This document shows positions 1 through 11,040 of a DNA stretch of 64,000 bases, piece after piece (the stretch's first letter is position 1; the number at the start of each line of letters is the position of its first letter). The position numbers and the translations under genes were made by a program. The notes below the pieces were generated by a model. It had not been told where the DNA came from. It ran no database searches and was given only the letters and a program-made list of their open reading frames with translations. The stretch covers positions 6,448,001-6,512,000 of the forward strand of contig NW_027488365.1 of assembly GCF_051014445.1 (NCBI RefSeq). The letters are read 5' to 3'. Origin of the DNA: Colletes latitarsis (taxonomy: Eukaryota; Arthropoda; Insecta; Hymenoptera; Colletidae).

Positions 1-404
1 TTTCGCATATTACTCATACTTGATGGCTAGATCCTGGGCTTTTTCTGGATTGGATCACGTAGTAATGTGGGACCACACTGAAACATTCAATTAAAACTGG
101 TCTTGATAACTATTTTAGAGGATAACGCATGTTAGGTCTGGGTTACGTCTGTGATTTGCCCTCATCAGCGTCATACTTTCGCAGTTTTAACATGCATGAT
201 GACCTGATCGAGGGTTTTCTTTGCTTTGGATCACGTAGTAAAGTGGTACCACACTAACACAGTCAATTAAACCTGGTTTCGATCAATATTTTAGAGGATA
301 ACGCATGTTAGGTCTGGGATAGGTCTCGGATTTGCCCTCATCAGACTCATACTTTCGCACACTTGACACACTCGTTGATCAGATCCTGGGTTTTTTTCTG
401 GTTT

Positions 405-580
405 GGATCACGTAGTAATGTGGTACCACACTGAAACATTCAATTAAAACTGGTCTTGATAACTATTTTAGAGGATAACGCATGTTAGGTCTGGGTTACG
501 TCTGTGATTTGCCCTCATCAGCGTCATACTTTCGCAGTTTTAACACGCATGTTGACCTGATCGAGGGTTTTCTTTGCTTT
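405..580 (+). repeat. Reference monomer, exactly 176 bp
   Basis: This unit serves as a coordinate frame for the array, with GGATCAC as position 1. Positions 1-10 are GGATCACGTA. The palindrome TGTGGTACCACA is at 15-26. Position 42 onward reads AAACCTGGT (here the variant AAACTGGT). The AT-rich stretch ATATTTTAG falls near 60-67, GATAACGCATG near 70-80, and the paired TTAGGTC motifs at 80-102. Then come CCCTCATCAG at about 108-117 and a stretch with TTTCGCA at 126-132. The 3' end has a variable part that in most types reads GATCCTGGG followed by a T-run and CTGG. Phase and strand are arbitrary choices made for description. Confidence 0.95.
419..430. other. 12-bp perfect palindrome TGTGGTACCACA in the monomer
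   Basis: TGTGGTACCACA equals its own reverse complement and sits at monomer positions 15-26. It is present in a large share of monomers across the window. The core GGTACC is a KpnI site, so digestion of such an array should give a 176-bp ladder. It could extrude as a small cruciform or bind a dimeric protein; short dyads are reported as enriched in several centromeres. Nothing here proves a function. Some monomer types have lost the symmetry (GTGGGACCAC, GAAGTACAAC), which argues against a strict need in every copy. Confidence 0.95.
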
Positions 581-1283
581 GGATCACGTAGTAAAGTGGT
601 ACCACACTAAGACAGTCGATTAAACCTGGTTTCGATCAATATTTTAGAGGATATCGCAAGTTAGGTCTGGGATAGGTCTGGGGTTTTCACTCATCAGAAT
701 CATACTTTCGCATTCTTCACATACTTGTTGAACGGATCCTGGGTTTTTTCTGGTTTGGATCAGGTAGTAATGTGGGACCACACTGAAACAATCAATTAAA
801 CCTGGTCTTGATAAATATTTTAGAGGATAACGCATGTAGGTCTGGGTTAGGTCTAGGATTTGCACTCGTCAGGCTGATACTCTCGCATATTTCTCATACT
901 TCATGGCTAGATCCTGGGCTTTTTCTGGTTTGGATCACGTAGTAATGTGGGACTACACTGAAACAATCAATTAAACCTGGTCTTGATAAATATTTTAGAG
1001 GATAACGCATGTTAGGTCTGGGTTAGGTCTAGGATTTGCCCTCATCAGGCTCATACTTTCGCATATTTCTCATACTTCAAGGCTAGATCCTGGGCTGTTT
1101 CTGGATTGTATCACATAGTAATGTGGTACCACACTGAAACAGTCAATTAAACCTGGTTTCGATCAATATTTTAGAGAATAATTCATGTTAGGTCTAGGTT
1201 AGGCCTGGGATTTGCTCTCATCAGGCTCATTCTTTCGCATATTTCTCATACTTGATGGCTAGCTCCTGGGCTTTTTCTGGATT

Positions 1284-1459
1284 GCATCACGTAGTAATGA
1301 AGTACAACACTGAAACAGTCAATTAAACCTGGTTTCCATCAATATCTTAGAGGACAACGCAAGTTAGGTCTGGGATATGTCTGGGATTTGCCCTCATCAG
1401 GCTCATTCTTTCGCATATTTCTCATACATGTTGAACAGATCCTGGGTTTTTTCTGGTTT
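1284..1459 (+). repeat. Monomer type I example (GCATCAC / GAAGTACAACACTG)
   Basis: This type begins GCATCACG and reads GAAGTACAACACTG where others read GTGGTACCACACTG, so the main palindrome is reduced to GTAC. Linked downstream differences are TTTCCATCAATATCTTAG and GAGGACAACGCA. The type is frequent throughout the array and is usually preceded by a monomer ending GATGGCTAGATCCTGGGC. Its linked substitutions mark it as an independent amplified lineage. Confidence 0.88.
1325..1335. other. Second dyad AAACCTGGTTT in the monomer
   Basis: AAACC and GGTTT are inverted around one central base at monomer positions 42-52, about 16 bases downstream of the main palindrome. The variant AAACCAGGTTT keeps the symmetry. 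Monomers with AAACCTGGTCTTG (type III) break it. Its significance is unknown. Confidence 0.9.
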
Positions 1460-1539
1460 GGATCACGTAGTAATGTGGTACCACACTGAAACAATCAATT
1501 AAACCTGGTCTTGATAAATATTTTAGAGGATAACGCATG

Positions 1540-1561
1540 TTAGGTCTGGGTTAGGTCTAGG
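1540..1561 (+). repeat. 11-bp internal direct duplication with TTAGG cores
   Basis: TTAGGTCTGGG is followed immediately by TTAGGTCTAGG, one mismatch apart. In many monomers the second unit is ATAGGTCTGGG or TTAGGCCTGGG, which fits an old 11-bp tandem duplication inside the ancestral monomer that later diverged. The TTAGG core resembles the arthropod telomere motif, but the spacing is 11 bp and the intervening bases are fixed, so this is not telomeric DNA. Confidence 0.9.
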
Positions 1562-1577
1562 ATTTGCCCTCATCAGG

Positions 1578-1605
1578 CTCATACTTTCGCATATTTCTCA
1601 TACTT
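1578..1605 (+). repeat. Internal CTCATACTT direct repeat, 19-bp spacing
   Basis: CTCATACTT occurs twice within the monomer, separated by TCGCATATTT. In types that read CACACTTCACATACTC or CATTCTTCACATACTT the second copy is degraded. With the 11-bp duplication this suggests that the 176-bp unit grew from smaller repeats. Confidence 0.85.
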
Positions 1606-2691
1606 CAAGGCTAGACCCTGGGCTGTTTCTGGATTGTATCACGTAGTAATGTGGTACCACGCTGAAACAGACGATTAAACCAGGTTTCGATCAATATTTT
1701 TGAGGATAACGCATGTTAGGTCTAGGTTAGGCCTGGGATTTTCACTCATCAGACTCATACTTTCGCATTCTTCACATACTTGTTGAACGGATCCTGGGTT
1801 TTTTCTGGTTTGGATCACGTAGTAATGTGGTACCACACTGAAACATTCAATTAAACCTGGTCTTGATAAATATTTTAGAGGATAACGCATGTTAGATCTG
1901 GGTTACGTCTAGGATTTGCCCTCATCAGGCTCATACTTTCGCATATTTCTCATACTTCATGGCTAGATCCTGGGCTGTTTCTGCATTGTATCTCGTAGTA
2001 ATGTAGTACCACGCTGAAACAGTCAATTAAACCTGGTTTCGATCAATATTTTAGAGGATAACGCAAGTTAGGTCTGGGATAGGTCTAGGATTTGCCCTCA
2101 TCAGGCTCTTACTATCGCATATTTCTCATACTTCATGGCTAGATCCTGGGCTATTTCTGGATTGGATCACGTAGTAAAGTGGTACCACACTGAAACATTC
2201 AATGAAACCTGTTCTGGATAAATATTTTAGAGGATAACGCATCTTAGGTCTGGGTTAGGTCTAAGATTTGCCCTCATCAGGCTCACAGTTTCGCGTTTTT
2301 CACATACTTGTTAAACAGATCCTGGGTTTTTTCTGGTTTGGATCACGTAGTAATGTGGTACCACACTAAAACAGTCAATTAAACCTGGTTTCGATCAATG
2401 TTTTACAGGATCACGCAAGCTAGGTCTGGGATAGGTCTGGGATTAGCCCTCATCAGACTCATACTTTCGCACACGTCACATACTCGTTGAACAGATCCTG
2501 GGTTTTTTGTGGTTCGGATCACATAGTAATGTGGTACCACACTGAAACATTCAATTAAACCTGGCCTTGATAAATATTTTGGAGGATAACGCAAGTTAGG
2601 TCTGGGATAGGTCTGGGATTTGCTCTCATCAGGCTCATTCTTTCGCATATTTCTCACACTTAATGGCTAGATCCTGAGCTTTTCCTGGTTT

Positions 2692-2867
2692 GGATCACAT
2701 AGTAATGTGGTACCACACTGAAACAGTCGATTAAACCAGGTTTCGATCAATATCTTTGAGGATAACGCATGTTAGGTCTAGGTTAGGCCTGGGATTTTCA
2801 CTCATCAGACTCATACTTTCGCATTCTTCACATACTTGTTGAACGGATCCTGGGTTTTTTCTGGTTT
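2692..2867 (+). repeat. Monomer type II example (GTCGATTAAACCAGG / GAACGGATCC)
   Basis: The palindrome is intact, followed by CAGTCGATTAAACCAGG, ATATTTTTGAGG or a close variant, TTTTCACTCATCAGACTC, CGCATTCTTCACATACTTG and GTTGAACGGATCC. The last contains a BamHI site. It is normally followed by a GTGGGACC or GTGGTACC type III monomer. On the minus strand it gives the longest open frames, by chance. Confidence 0.88.
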
Positions 2868-3000
2868 GGATCACGTAGTAATGTGGGTCCACACTGAAAC
2901 AATCAATTAAACCTGGTCTTGATAAATATTTTAGAGGATAACGCATGTTAGGTCTGGGATAGGTCTGGGATTTGCCCTCATCAGACTCATACTTTCGCAC

Positions 3001-3338
3001 ACTTCACATACTCGTTGAACAGATCCTGTGTTATTTTCTGGAGTGGATCACATAGTAATGTGGTACCACACTGAAACAGTCGATTAAACCTGGTTTGGAT
3101 CAATTGTTTAGAGGATAACGCATGTTAGGTCTAGGTTAGCCCTGGGATTTTCACTCATCAGACTCATACTTTCGCACACTTCACATACTCGTTGAACAGA
3201 TCCTGTGTTATTTTCTGGAGTGGATCACATAGTAATGTGGTACCACACTGAAACAGTCGATTAAACCTGGTTTGGATCAATTGTTTAGAGGATAACGCAT
3301 GTTAGGTCTAGGTTAGCCCTGGGATTTTCACTCATCAG
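3001..3338. repeat. Recent single-monomer tandem duplication
   Basis: The unit with the rare GATCCTGTGTTATTTTCTGG segment appears twice in succession, 176 bp apart, at about 3025 and 3201, and is almost identical through TAGGTCTAGGTTAGCCCTGG. This local duplication lies exactly at the junction between the two 11-mer copies. It may be a by-product of the exchange that made them. Confidence 0.88.
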
Positions 3339-5171
3339 GCTCATTCTTTCGCATATTTCTCATACATGTTGAACAGATCCTGGGTTTTTTCTGGTTTGGA
3401 TCACGTAGTAATGTGGTACCACACTGAAACAATCAATTAAACCTGGTCTTGATAAATATTTTAGAGGATAACGCATGTTAGGTCTGGGTTAGGTCTAGGA
3501 TTTGCCCTCATCAGGCTCATACTTTCGCATATTTCTCATACTTCAAGGCTAGACCCTGGGCTGTTTCTGGATTGTATCACGTAGTAATGTGGTACCACGC
3601 TGAAACAGACGATTAAACCAGGTTTCGATCAATATTTTTGAGGATAACGCATGTTAGGTCTAGGTTAGGCCTGGGATTTTCACTCATCAGACTCATACTT
3701 TCGCATTCTTCACATACTTGTTGAACGGATCCTGGGTTTTTTCTGGTTTGGATCACGTAGTAATGTGGTACCACACTGAAACATTCAATTAAACCTGGTC
3801 TTGATAAATATTTTAGAGGATAACGCATGTTAGATCTGGGTTACGTCTAGGATTTGCCCACATCAGGCTCATACTTTCGCATATTTCTCATACTTCATGG
3901 CTAGATCCTGGGCTGTTTCTGCATTGTATCTCGTAGTAATGTAGTACCACGCTGAAACAGTCAATTAAACCTGGTTTCGATCAATATTTTAGAGGATAAC
4001 GCAAGTTAGGTCTGGGATAGGTCTAGGATTTGCCCTCATCAGGCTCTTACTATCGCATATTTCTCATACCTCATGGCTAGATCCTGGGCTATTTCTGGAT
4101 TGGATCACGTAGTAAAGTGGTACCACACTGAAACATTCAATGAAACCTGTTCTGGATAAATATTTTAGAGGATAACGCATCTTAGGTCTGGGTTAGGTCT
4201 AAGATTTGCCCTCATCAGGCTCACAGTTTCGCGTTTTTCACATACTTGTTAAACAGATCCTGGGTTTTTTCTGGTTTGGATCACGTAGTAATGTGGTACC
4301 ACACTAAAACAGTCAATTAAACCTGGTTTCGATCAATATTTTACAGGATCACGCAAGCTAGGTCTGGGATAGGTCTGGGATTAGCCCTCATCAGACTCAT
4401 ACTTTCGCACACTTCACATACTCGTTGAACAGATCCTGGGTTTTTTGTGGTTCGGATCACATAGTAATGTGGTACCACACTGAAACATTCAATTAAACCT
4501 GGCCTTGATAAATATTTTGGAGGATAACGCAAGTTAGGTCTGGGATAGGTCTGGGATTTGCTCTCATCAGGCTCATTCTTTCGCATATTTCTCATACTTA
4601 ATGGCTAGATCCTGAGCTTTTTCTGGTTTGGATCACATAGTAATGTGGTACCACACTGAAACAGTCGATTAAACCAGGTTTCGATCAATATTTTTGAGGA
4701 TAACGCATGTTAGGTCTAGGTTAGGCCTGGGATTTTCACTCATCAGACTCATACTTTCGCATTCTTCACATACTTGTTGAACGGATCCTGGGTTTTTTCT
4801 GGTTTGGATCACGTAGTAATGTGGGTCCACACTGAAACAATCAATTAAACCTGGTCTTGATAAATATTTTAGAGGATAACGCATGTTAGGTCTGGGATAG
4901 GTCTGGGATTTGCCCTCATCAGACTCATACTTTCGCACACTTCACATACTCGTTGAACAGATCCTGTGTTATTTTCTGGAGTGGATCACATAGTAATGTG
5001 GTACCACACTGAAACAGTCGATTAAACCTGGTTTGGATCAATTGTTTAGAGGATAACGCATGTTAGGTCTAGGTTAGCCCTGGGATTTTCACTCATCAGA
5101 CTCATACTTTCGCATTCTTCTCATACTTGTTGAACAGATCCTGGGTTTTTTTCTGGTTTGTATCACGTAGT

Positions 5172-5187
5172 AGTGTGGTACCACACT
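5172..5187. other. 16-bp extended palindrome AGTGTGGTACCACACT
   Basis: In monomers reading GTAGTAGTGTGG instead of GTAGTAATGTGG, the A-to-G change at monomer position 14 extends the 12-bp dyad to a perfect 16-bp one. The same form recurs, for example near 7945, 8830, 13936, 15524, 30830, 31180, 46478, 49630, 53158, 55268, 57378 and 58615. It is therefore a recurrent subfamily state and not a single mutation. Confidence 0.92.
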
Positions 5188-7277
5188 GAAACAGTCCATT
5201 AAACCTGGTTTGGATCAATTGTTTAGAGGATAACGCATGTTAGGTCTAGGTTAGCCCTGGGATTTTCACTCATCAGACTCATACTTTCGCATTCTTCTCA
5301 TACTTGTTGAACTGATCCTGGGTTATTTTCTGGTTTGGATCACATAGTAATGTGGTACCACACTGAAACAGTCGATTAAACCAGGTTTCGATCAATATTT
5401 TTGAGGATAACGCATGTTAGGTCTAGGTTAGGCCTGGGATTTTCACTCATCAGACTCATACTTTCGCATTCTTCACATACTTGTTGAACGGATCCTGGGT
5501 TTTTTCTGGTTTGGATCACGTAGTAATGTGGTACCACACTGAAACAGTCAATTAAACCTGGTTTCCATCAATATCTTAGAGGACAACGCAAGTTAGGTCT
5601 GGGATAGGTCTGGGATTTGACCTCATCAGACTCATACTTTCGCACACTTCGCATACTCGTTGAACAGATCCTGGGTTATTTTCTGGTTTGGATCACATAG
5701 TAATGTGGTACCACACTGAAACAGTCGATTAAACCTGGTTTCGATCAATATTTTAGAGAATAATTCATGTTAGGTCTAGGTTAGGTCTGGGATTTGCTCT
5801 CATCAGGCTCGTTCTTTCGCATATTTCTCATACTTGATGGCTAGATCCTGGGCTTTTTCTGGATTGCATCATGTAGTAATGAAGTACAACACTGAAACAG
5901 TCAATTAAACCTGGTTTCCATCAATATCTTAGAGGACAACGCAAGTTAGGTCTGGGATAGGTCTGGGATTTGACCTCATCAGAGTCATACTTTCGCACAC
6001 TTCGCATACTCGTTGAACAGATCCTGGGTTATTTTCTGGTTTGGATCACATAGTAATGTGGTACCACACTGAAACAGTCGATTAAACCAGGTTTCGATCA
6101 TTATTTTTGAGGATAACGCATGTTAGGTCTAGGTTAGGTCTGGGATTTTCACTCATCAGACTCATACTTTCGCATTCTTCACATACTTGTTTAACGGATC
6201 CTGGGTTTTTTCTGGATTGGATCACGTAGTAATGTGGTACCACACTGAAACATTCAATGAAACCTGGTCTGGATAAATATTTTAGAGGATAACGCAAGTT
6301 AGGTCTGGGGTAGGTCTGGGATTTGCTCTCATCAGGCTCATTCTTTCGCATATTTCTCATACTTGATGGCTAGATCCTGGGCTTTTTCTGGATTGCACCA
6401 CGTAGTAATGAAGTACAACACTAAAACAGTCAATTAAACCTGGTTTCCATCAATATTTTAGAGGATAACGCAAGTTAGGTCTGGGATAGGTCTGGGATTA
6501 TCCCTCATCAGACTCATATTTTCGCACACTTCACATACTCGTTGACAAGATCCTGGGTTTTTTTCTGGTTTGGATCACGTAGTAATGTGGTACCACACTG
6601 AAACTGTCGATTAAACCTGGTTTCGAACACTATTTTAGAAGATAATGCAAGTTAGGTCTGGGATAGGTCTGGGATTTGCCCTCATCAGGCTCTAACTTTC
6701 GCGTTTTTCACATACTTGTTGAACAGATCCTGGTTTTTTTCTGGTTTGGATCACGTAGTAGTGTGGTATCACACTGAAACAGTCAATTAAACCTGGTTTC
6801 GATCACTATTTTAGAGGATAACGCAAGTTAGTTCTGGGATAGGTCTGGGATTATCCCTCATCAGACTCATACTTTCGCACACTTCACATACTCGTTGACA
6901 AGATCCTGGGTTTTTTTGTGGTTTGGATCACGTAGTAATGTAGTACCACACTGAAACTGTCGGTTAAACCTGGTTTCGATCAATATTTTAGTGGATAACG
7001 CAAGTTAGGTCTGGGATAGGTCTGGGAATTGCCCTCATCAGACTCATACCTACGCACACTTCACATACTCGGTGAACAGATCCTGGGTTATGTTCTGGTT
7101 TGGATCACATAGTAATGTGGTACCAAACTGAAACAGTCAATTAAACCTGGTTTCCATCAATAGTTTAGAGGACAACGCATGTTAGGTCTAGGTTAGGCCT
7201 GGGATTTGCCCACATCAGGGTCATACTTTCGCAGTTTTAACATACATGTTGACCTGATCGAGGGTTTTTTCTGGTTT

Positions 7278-7421
7278 GGATCACGCTGTAAAGTGGTACC
7301 ACACTGAAACAGTCCATTAAACAGTTAGGTCTGGGATAGGTCTGGGATTATCCCTCATCAGACTCATACTTTCGCACACTTCACATACTCGTTGACAAGA
7401 TCCTGGGTTTTTTTGTGGTTT
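7278..7421 (+). repeat. Truncated monomer, 144 bp, internal deletion of about 33 bp
   Basis: After CAGTCCATTAAAC the sequence jumps to AGTTAGGTCTGGG at 7323. The second dyad, the AT-rich AATATTTTAG block and GATAACGC are missing. The distance to the next GGATCAC is 144 instead of 176. This is the largest length departure that I found. The phase is otherwise maintained. Confidence 0.9.
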
Positions 7422-9132
7422 GGATCACGTAGTAATGTGGTACCACATCGAAACTGTCGGTTAAACCTGGTTTCGATCAATATTTTAGTGGATAACGCAA
7501 GTTAGGTCTGGGATAGGTCTGGGATTTGCCCTCATCAGACTCATACTTTCGCATTCTTCACATACTTGTTGGACAGATACTGGGTTTTTTCTGGTTTGGT
7601 TCACGCAGTAATGTGGTACCACAATGAAACATTCAATTAAACCTGGTCTTGATAAATATTTTAGAGGATAACGCATGTTAGGTTTGGGTTAGGTCTTGGA
7701 TTTGCCCTCATCAGGCTCATACTTTCGCATATCTCTCATACTTCATGGCTAGACCCTGGGCTGTTTCTGGATTGTATCACGTAGTAATGTGGTACCACGC
7801 TGAAACAGTCAATGAAACCTGATTTCGATCAATATTTTAGAGGATAACGCAAGTTAGGTCTGGGATTCGCCCTCATCTGGCTCATACTTTCGCATATTTC
7901 TCATACTTGATGGCTAGATCCTGGGTTTCTTCCGGTTTGGGTCACGTAGTAGTGTGGTACCACACTGAAACAGTCGATTAAACCTGGTTTCGAACAATAT
8001 TTTTTAGGATGACGCATGTTAGGTCTAGGTTAGGCCGGGGATTTTCACTCATCAGACTCATACTTTCGCATTCTTCACATACTTGTTGAACGGATCCTGG
8101 GTTTTTACTGGTTTGGATCACGTAGTAATGTGGTACCACACTGAAACATTCAATTAAACCTGGTCTTGATAAATATTTTAGAGGATAACGCCTGTTAGGT
8201 CTGGGATAGGTCTGGGATTTGCACTCATCAGACTCATACTTTCGCACGCCTCACATACTCGTTGAACAGATCCTGGGTTATTTTCTGGTTTGGATCACAT
8301 AGTAATGTGGTACCACACTGAAACAGTCGATTAAACCAGGTTTCGATCAATATTTTTGAGGATAACGCATGTCAGGTCTAGGTTAGGCCTGGGATTTTCA
8401 CTCATCAGACTCATACTTTCGCATTCTTCACATACTTCTTGAACGGATCCTGGGTTTTTTCTGGTTTGGATCACGTAGTAATGTGGGTCCACACTGAAAC
8501 AATCAATTAAACCTGGTCTTGATAAATATTTTAGAGGATAACGCATGTTAGGTCTGGGTTTGGTCTAGGATTTGCCCTCGTCAGGCTCATACTTTCGCAT
8601 ATTTCTCATACTTTATGGCTAGATCCTGGGCTATTTCTGGATTGGATCACGTAGTAATGTGGTACCACACTGAAACAGTCGATTAAACCAGGTTTCTATC
8701 AATATTTTTGAGGATAACGCAAGTTAGGTCTGGGATAGGTCTGGGATTTGCCCTCATCAGGCTCATACTTTCGCGTTTTTCACATACTTGTTGAACAGAT
8801 CCTGGGTTTTTTCCTGTTTGGGTCACGTAGTAGTGTGGTACCACACTGAAACAGTCGATTAAACCTGGTTTCGATCAATATTTTTGAGGATAACGCATGT
8901 TAGGTCTAGGTTAGGTCTGGGGTTTTCACTCATCAGGCTCATACTTTCGCATTTTTCTCATACTTCATGGCTAGATCCTGGGCTATTTCTGGATTGTATC
9001 ACGTAGTAATGTGGTACCACACTGAAACAGTCAATTAAACCTGGTTTCTCTCAATATTTTAGAAGATAACGCATGTTAGGCCTAGGTTAGGCCTGCGATT
9101 TGTCCTCATCAGGGTCATACATTCGCAGTTTT

Positions 9133-9144
9133 AACATGCATGTT
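9133..9144. other. Type IV-specific palindrome AACATGCATGTT
   Basis: AACATGCATGTT is its own reverse complement. It occurs only in monomers with the CGCAGTTTTAAC ... GTTGACCTGATCGAGGG segment. Further exact copies are at 14592, 17588, 18118, 18648, 19528 and 61556. A one-mismatch form AACATACATGTT is found in sister monomers, for example near 7249, 10370 and 12657. It lies about 120 bases downstream of the main palindrome, so type IV monomers carry dyads at two places. Confidence 0.92.
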
Positions 9145-9171
9145 GACCTGATCGAGTGTTTTTTCTACTTT

Positions 9172-9348
9172 GGATCACGTAGTAAAGTGGTACCACAACT
9201 AAAACAGTCAATTAAACCTGGTTTCGATCACTATTTTAGAGGATAACGCAAGTTAGGTCTGGGATAGTTCTGGGATTAGCCCTCATCAGGCTCATACTTT
9301 CGCAGTTTTAACATGCATGTTGACCTGATCGAGGGTTTTTTCTGCTTT
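9172..9348 (+). repeat. Monomer type IV example (AAAGTGGTACCAC / CGCAGTTTTAAC)
   Basis: This type reads GTAAAGTGGTACCACAACTAAAAC, shown here only as its key differences: AAAG before the palindrome and ACTAAAAC after it. The distal half has CGCAGTTTTAACATGCATG and TTGACCTGATCGAGGG, with GCTTTGGATC at the end. The distal sequence is the most divergent part of any monomer type and carries its own palindrome. The distal segment is frequent in 0-36 kb, reappears at 54-59 and 61.5 kb, and I saw none between about 38.1 and 54.3 kb. Confidence 0.86.
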
Positions 9349-10439
9349 GGATCACGTAGTAAAGTGGTACCACAACTAAAAGAGTCAATTAAACCTGGTT
9401 TCGATCAATATTTTAGAGAATAATTCATCTTAGGTCTAGGTTAGGTCTGGGATTATCCCTCATCAGACTCATACTTTCGCACACTTCACATACTCGTTGA
9501 CAAGATCCTGGGTTTTTTTCTTGTTTGGATCACGTAGTAATGTGGTACCACACTGAAACAGTCGATTAAACCTGGTTTTGATTAATATTTTAGAGGATAA
9601 CGCATGTTAGGTCTGGGATAGGTCTGGGATTCGCCCTCATCAGGCTCATACTTTCGCATATTTCTCATACTTGATGGCTAGATCCTGGGCTTTTTCTGGA
9701 TTGCATCATGTAGTCATGAAGTACAACACTGAAACAGTCAATTAAACCTGGTTTCCATCAATATCTTAGAGGACAACGCAAGTTACGTCTTGGTTAGGCC
9801 TGGGATTTTCACTCATCAGAATCATACTTTCGCATTCTTCACATACTTGTTGAACAGATCCTGGGTTTTTTATGGTTTGGTTCACGTAGTAATGTGGTAC
9901 CACACTGAAACATTCAATTAAACCTAGTCTTGATAAATATTTTAGAGGATAACGCATGTTAGGTTTGGGTTGGGACTAGGATTTGCCCCCATCAGGCTCA
10001 TACTTTCGCATATTTCTCATACTTCATGGCTGGATCCTGGGCTATTTCTGGTTTGGATCACGTAGTAATGTGGTACCACACTGAAACAGTCAATTAAACC
10101 TGGTTTTGATCAATATTTTAGAGAATAATTCATGTCAGGTCTAGGTTAGGTCTTGGATTTGCTCTCATCAGGCTCATTCTTTCGTATATTTCTCATACTT
10201 GATGGCTAGATCCTGGGCTTTTTCCGGTTTGCATCACGTAGTAATGAAGTACAACACTGAAACAGTCAACTCAACCTGGTTTCCATCAATATTTTAGAGG
10301 ACAACGCATGTTAGGTCTTGGTTAGGCCTGGGATTTGCCCTCATCAGGGTCATACTTTCGCAGTTTTAACATACATGTTGACGTGATCGAGGGTTTTTTC
10401 TGCTTTGGATCACGTAGTAAAGTGGTACCACACTGAAAC

Positions 10440-11040
10440 AGTCCATTAAACCTGGTTTCGTTCAATATTTTAGAGGATAACGCAAGTTAGGTCTGGGATA
10501 GGTCTGGGATTTGCCCTCATCAGGCTCATACTGTCGCGTTTTTCACACACTTGTTGAACAGATCCTGGGTTTTTTCCGGTTTGGGTTACGTAGTAGTGTG
10601 GTACCACACTGAAACATTCAACTAAACCTGGTCTAGATAAATATTTTAGAGGATAACGCATGTTAGGTCTGGCTTAGGTCTAGGATTTGCCCTTATCAGG
10701 CTCATACTTTCGCATATTTCTCATACTTCATGGCTAGATCCTGGGCTGTTTCTTGATTGCATCACGTAGTAATGTGGTACCACGCTGAAACCGTCAATTA
10801 AACCTGGTTTCGTTCAATATTTTAGAGGATAACGCAAGTTAGGTCTGGGATAGGTCTGGGATTTGCCCTCATCAGGCTCATGCTTTCGCGTTTTTCACAT
10901 ACTTGTTGAACAGATCCTGGGTTTTTTCCGGTTTGGGTCACGTAGTAGTGTGGTACCACACTGAAACAATCAATTAAACCTGGTCTAGATAAATATTTTA
11001 GAGGATAACGCATATTAGGCCTCGGTTAGGTCTAGGATTT
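10440..11040. repeat. Dimer duplication, 352-bp period
   Basis: The segment with TTTCGTTCAATATTTTAG and GGTTTTTTCCGGTTTGGGT recurs after 352 bp (10458 and 10810; 10565 and 10918). Both copies continue into CCTGGTCTAGATAAATATT. This is two monomers amplified as one unit. Confidence 0.85.

Larger units (their letters stand above)
1394..5115. repeat. 11-mer higher-order repeat, 1,938-bp period, about 1.9 copies
   Basis: The block from about 1394 recurs from about 3332 with almost identical sequence. Matched landmarks are TCTCATACATGTTGAACAG at 1422 and 3360, CACAGTTTCGCG at 2284 and 4222, and the TTATTTTCTGGAGTGGATC variant at 3031 and 4969. The shift of 1,938 bp is 11 monomers. The copies part near 3176 and 5114, at CGCACACTTC versus CGCATTCTTC. 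The high similarity points to a recent event. Confidence 0.92.

Noticed and set aside
155..410. Hairpin GATCC...GGATC bridging adjacent monomers
   Set aside because: A five- to six-base stem with a 17-base loop is weak and not consistently preserved (types with GATCGAGGG lack it). It is not a terminator or an RNA gene.
1541..1557. Nuclear-receptor DR5-like element (AGGTCT, 5 bases, AGGTCT)
   Set aside because: It is a by-product of the 11-bp duplication. The half-site differs from AGGTCA in nearly all copies, and nothing links it to regulation.
1540..1561. Telomeric repeat (TTAGG/TTAGGG-like)
   Set aside because: TTAGG occurs only twice per 176-bp unit with an 11-bp step and fixed intervening bases; no run of pentamers or hexamers is present.
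1686..1702. CENP-B box in TTTCGATCAATATTTTT or TTTCGCATATTTCTCAT
   Set aside because: TTCG and the internal A fit the motif core, but the required CGGG half is absent in the monomers examined, so this is not a CENP-B box by the known consensus.
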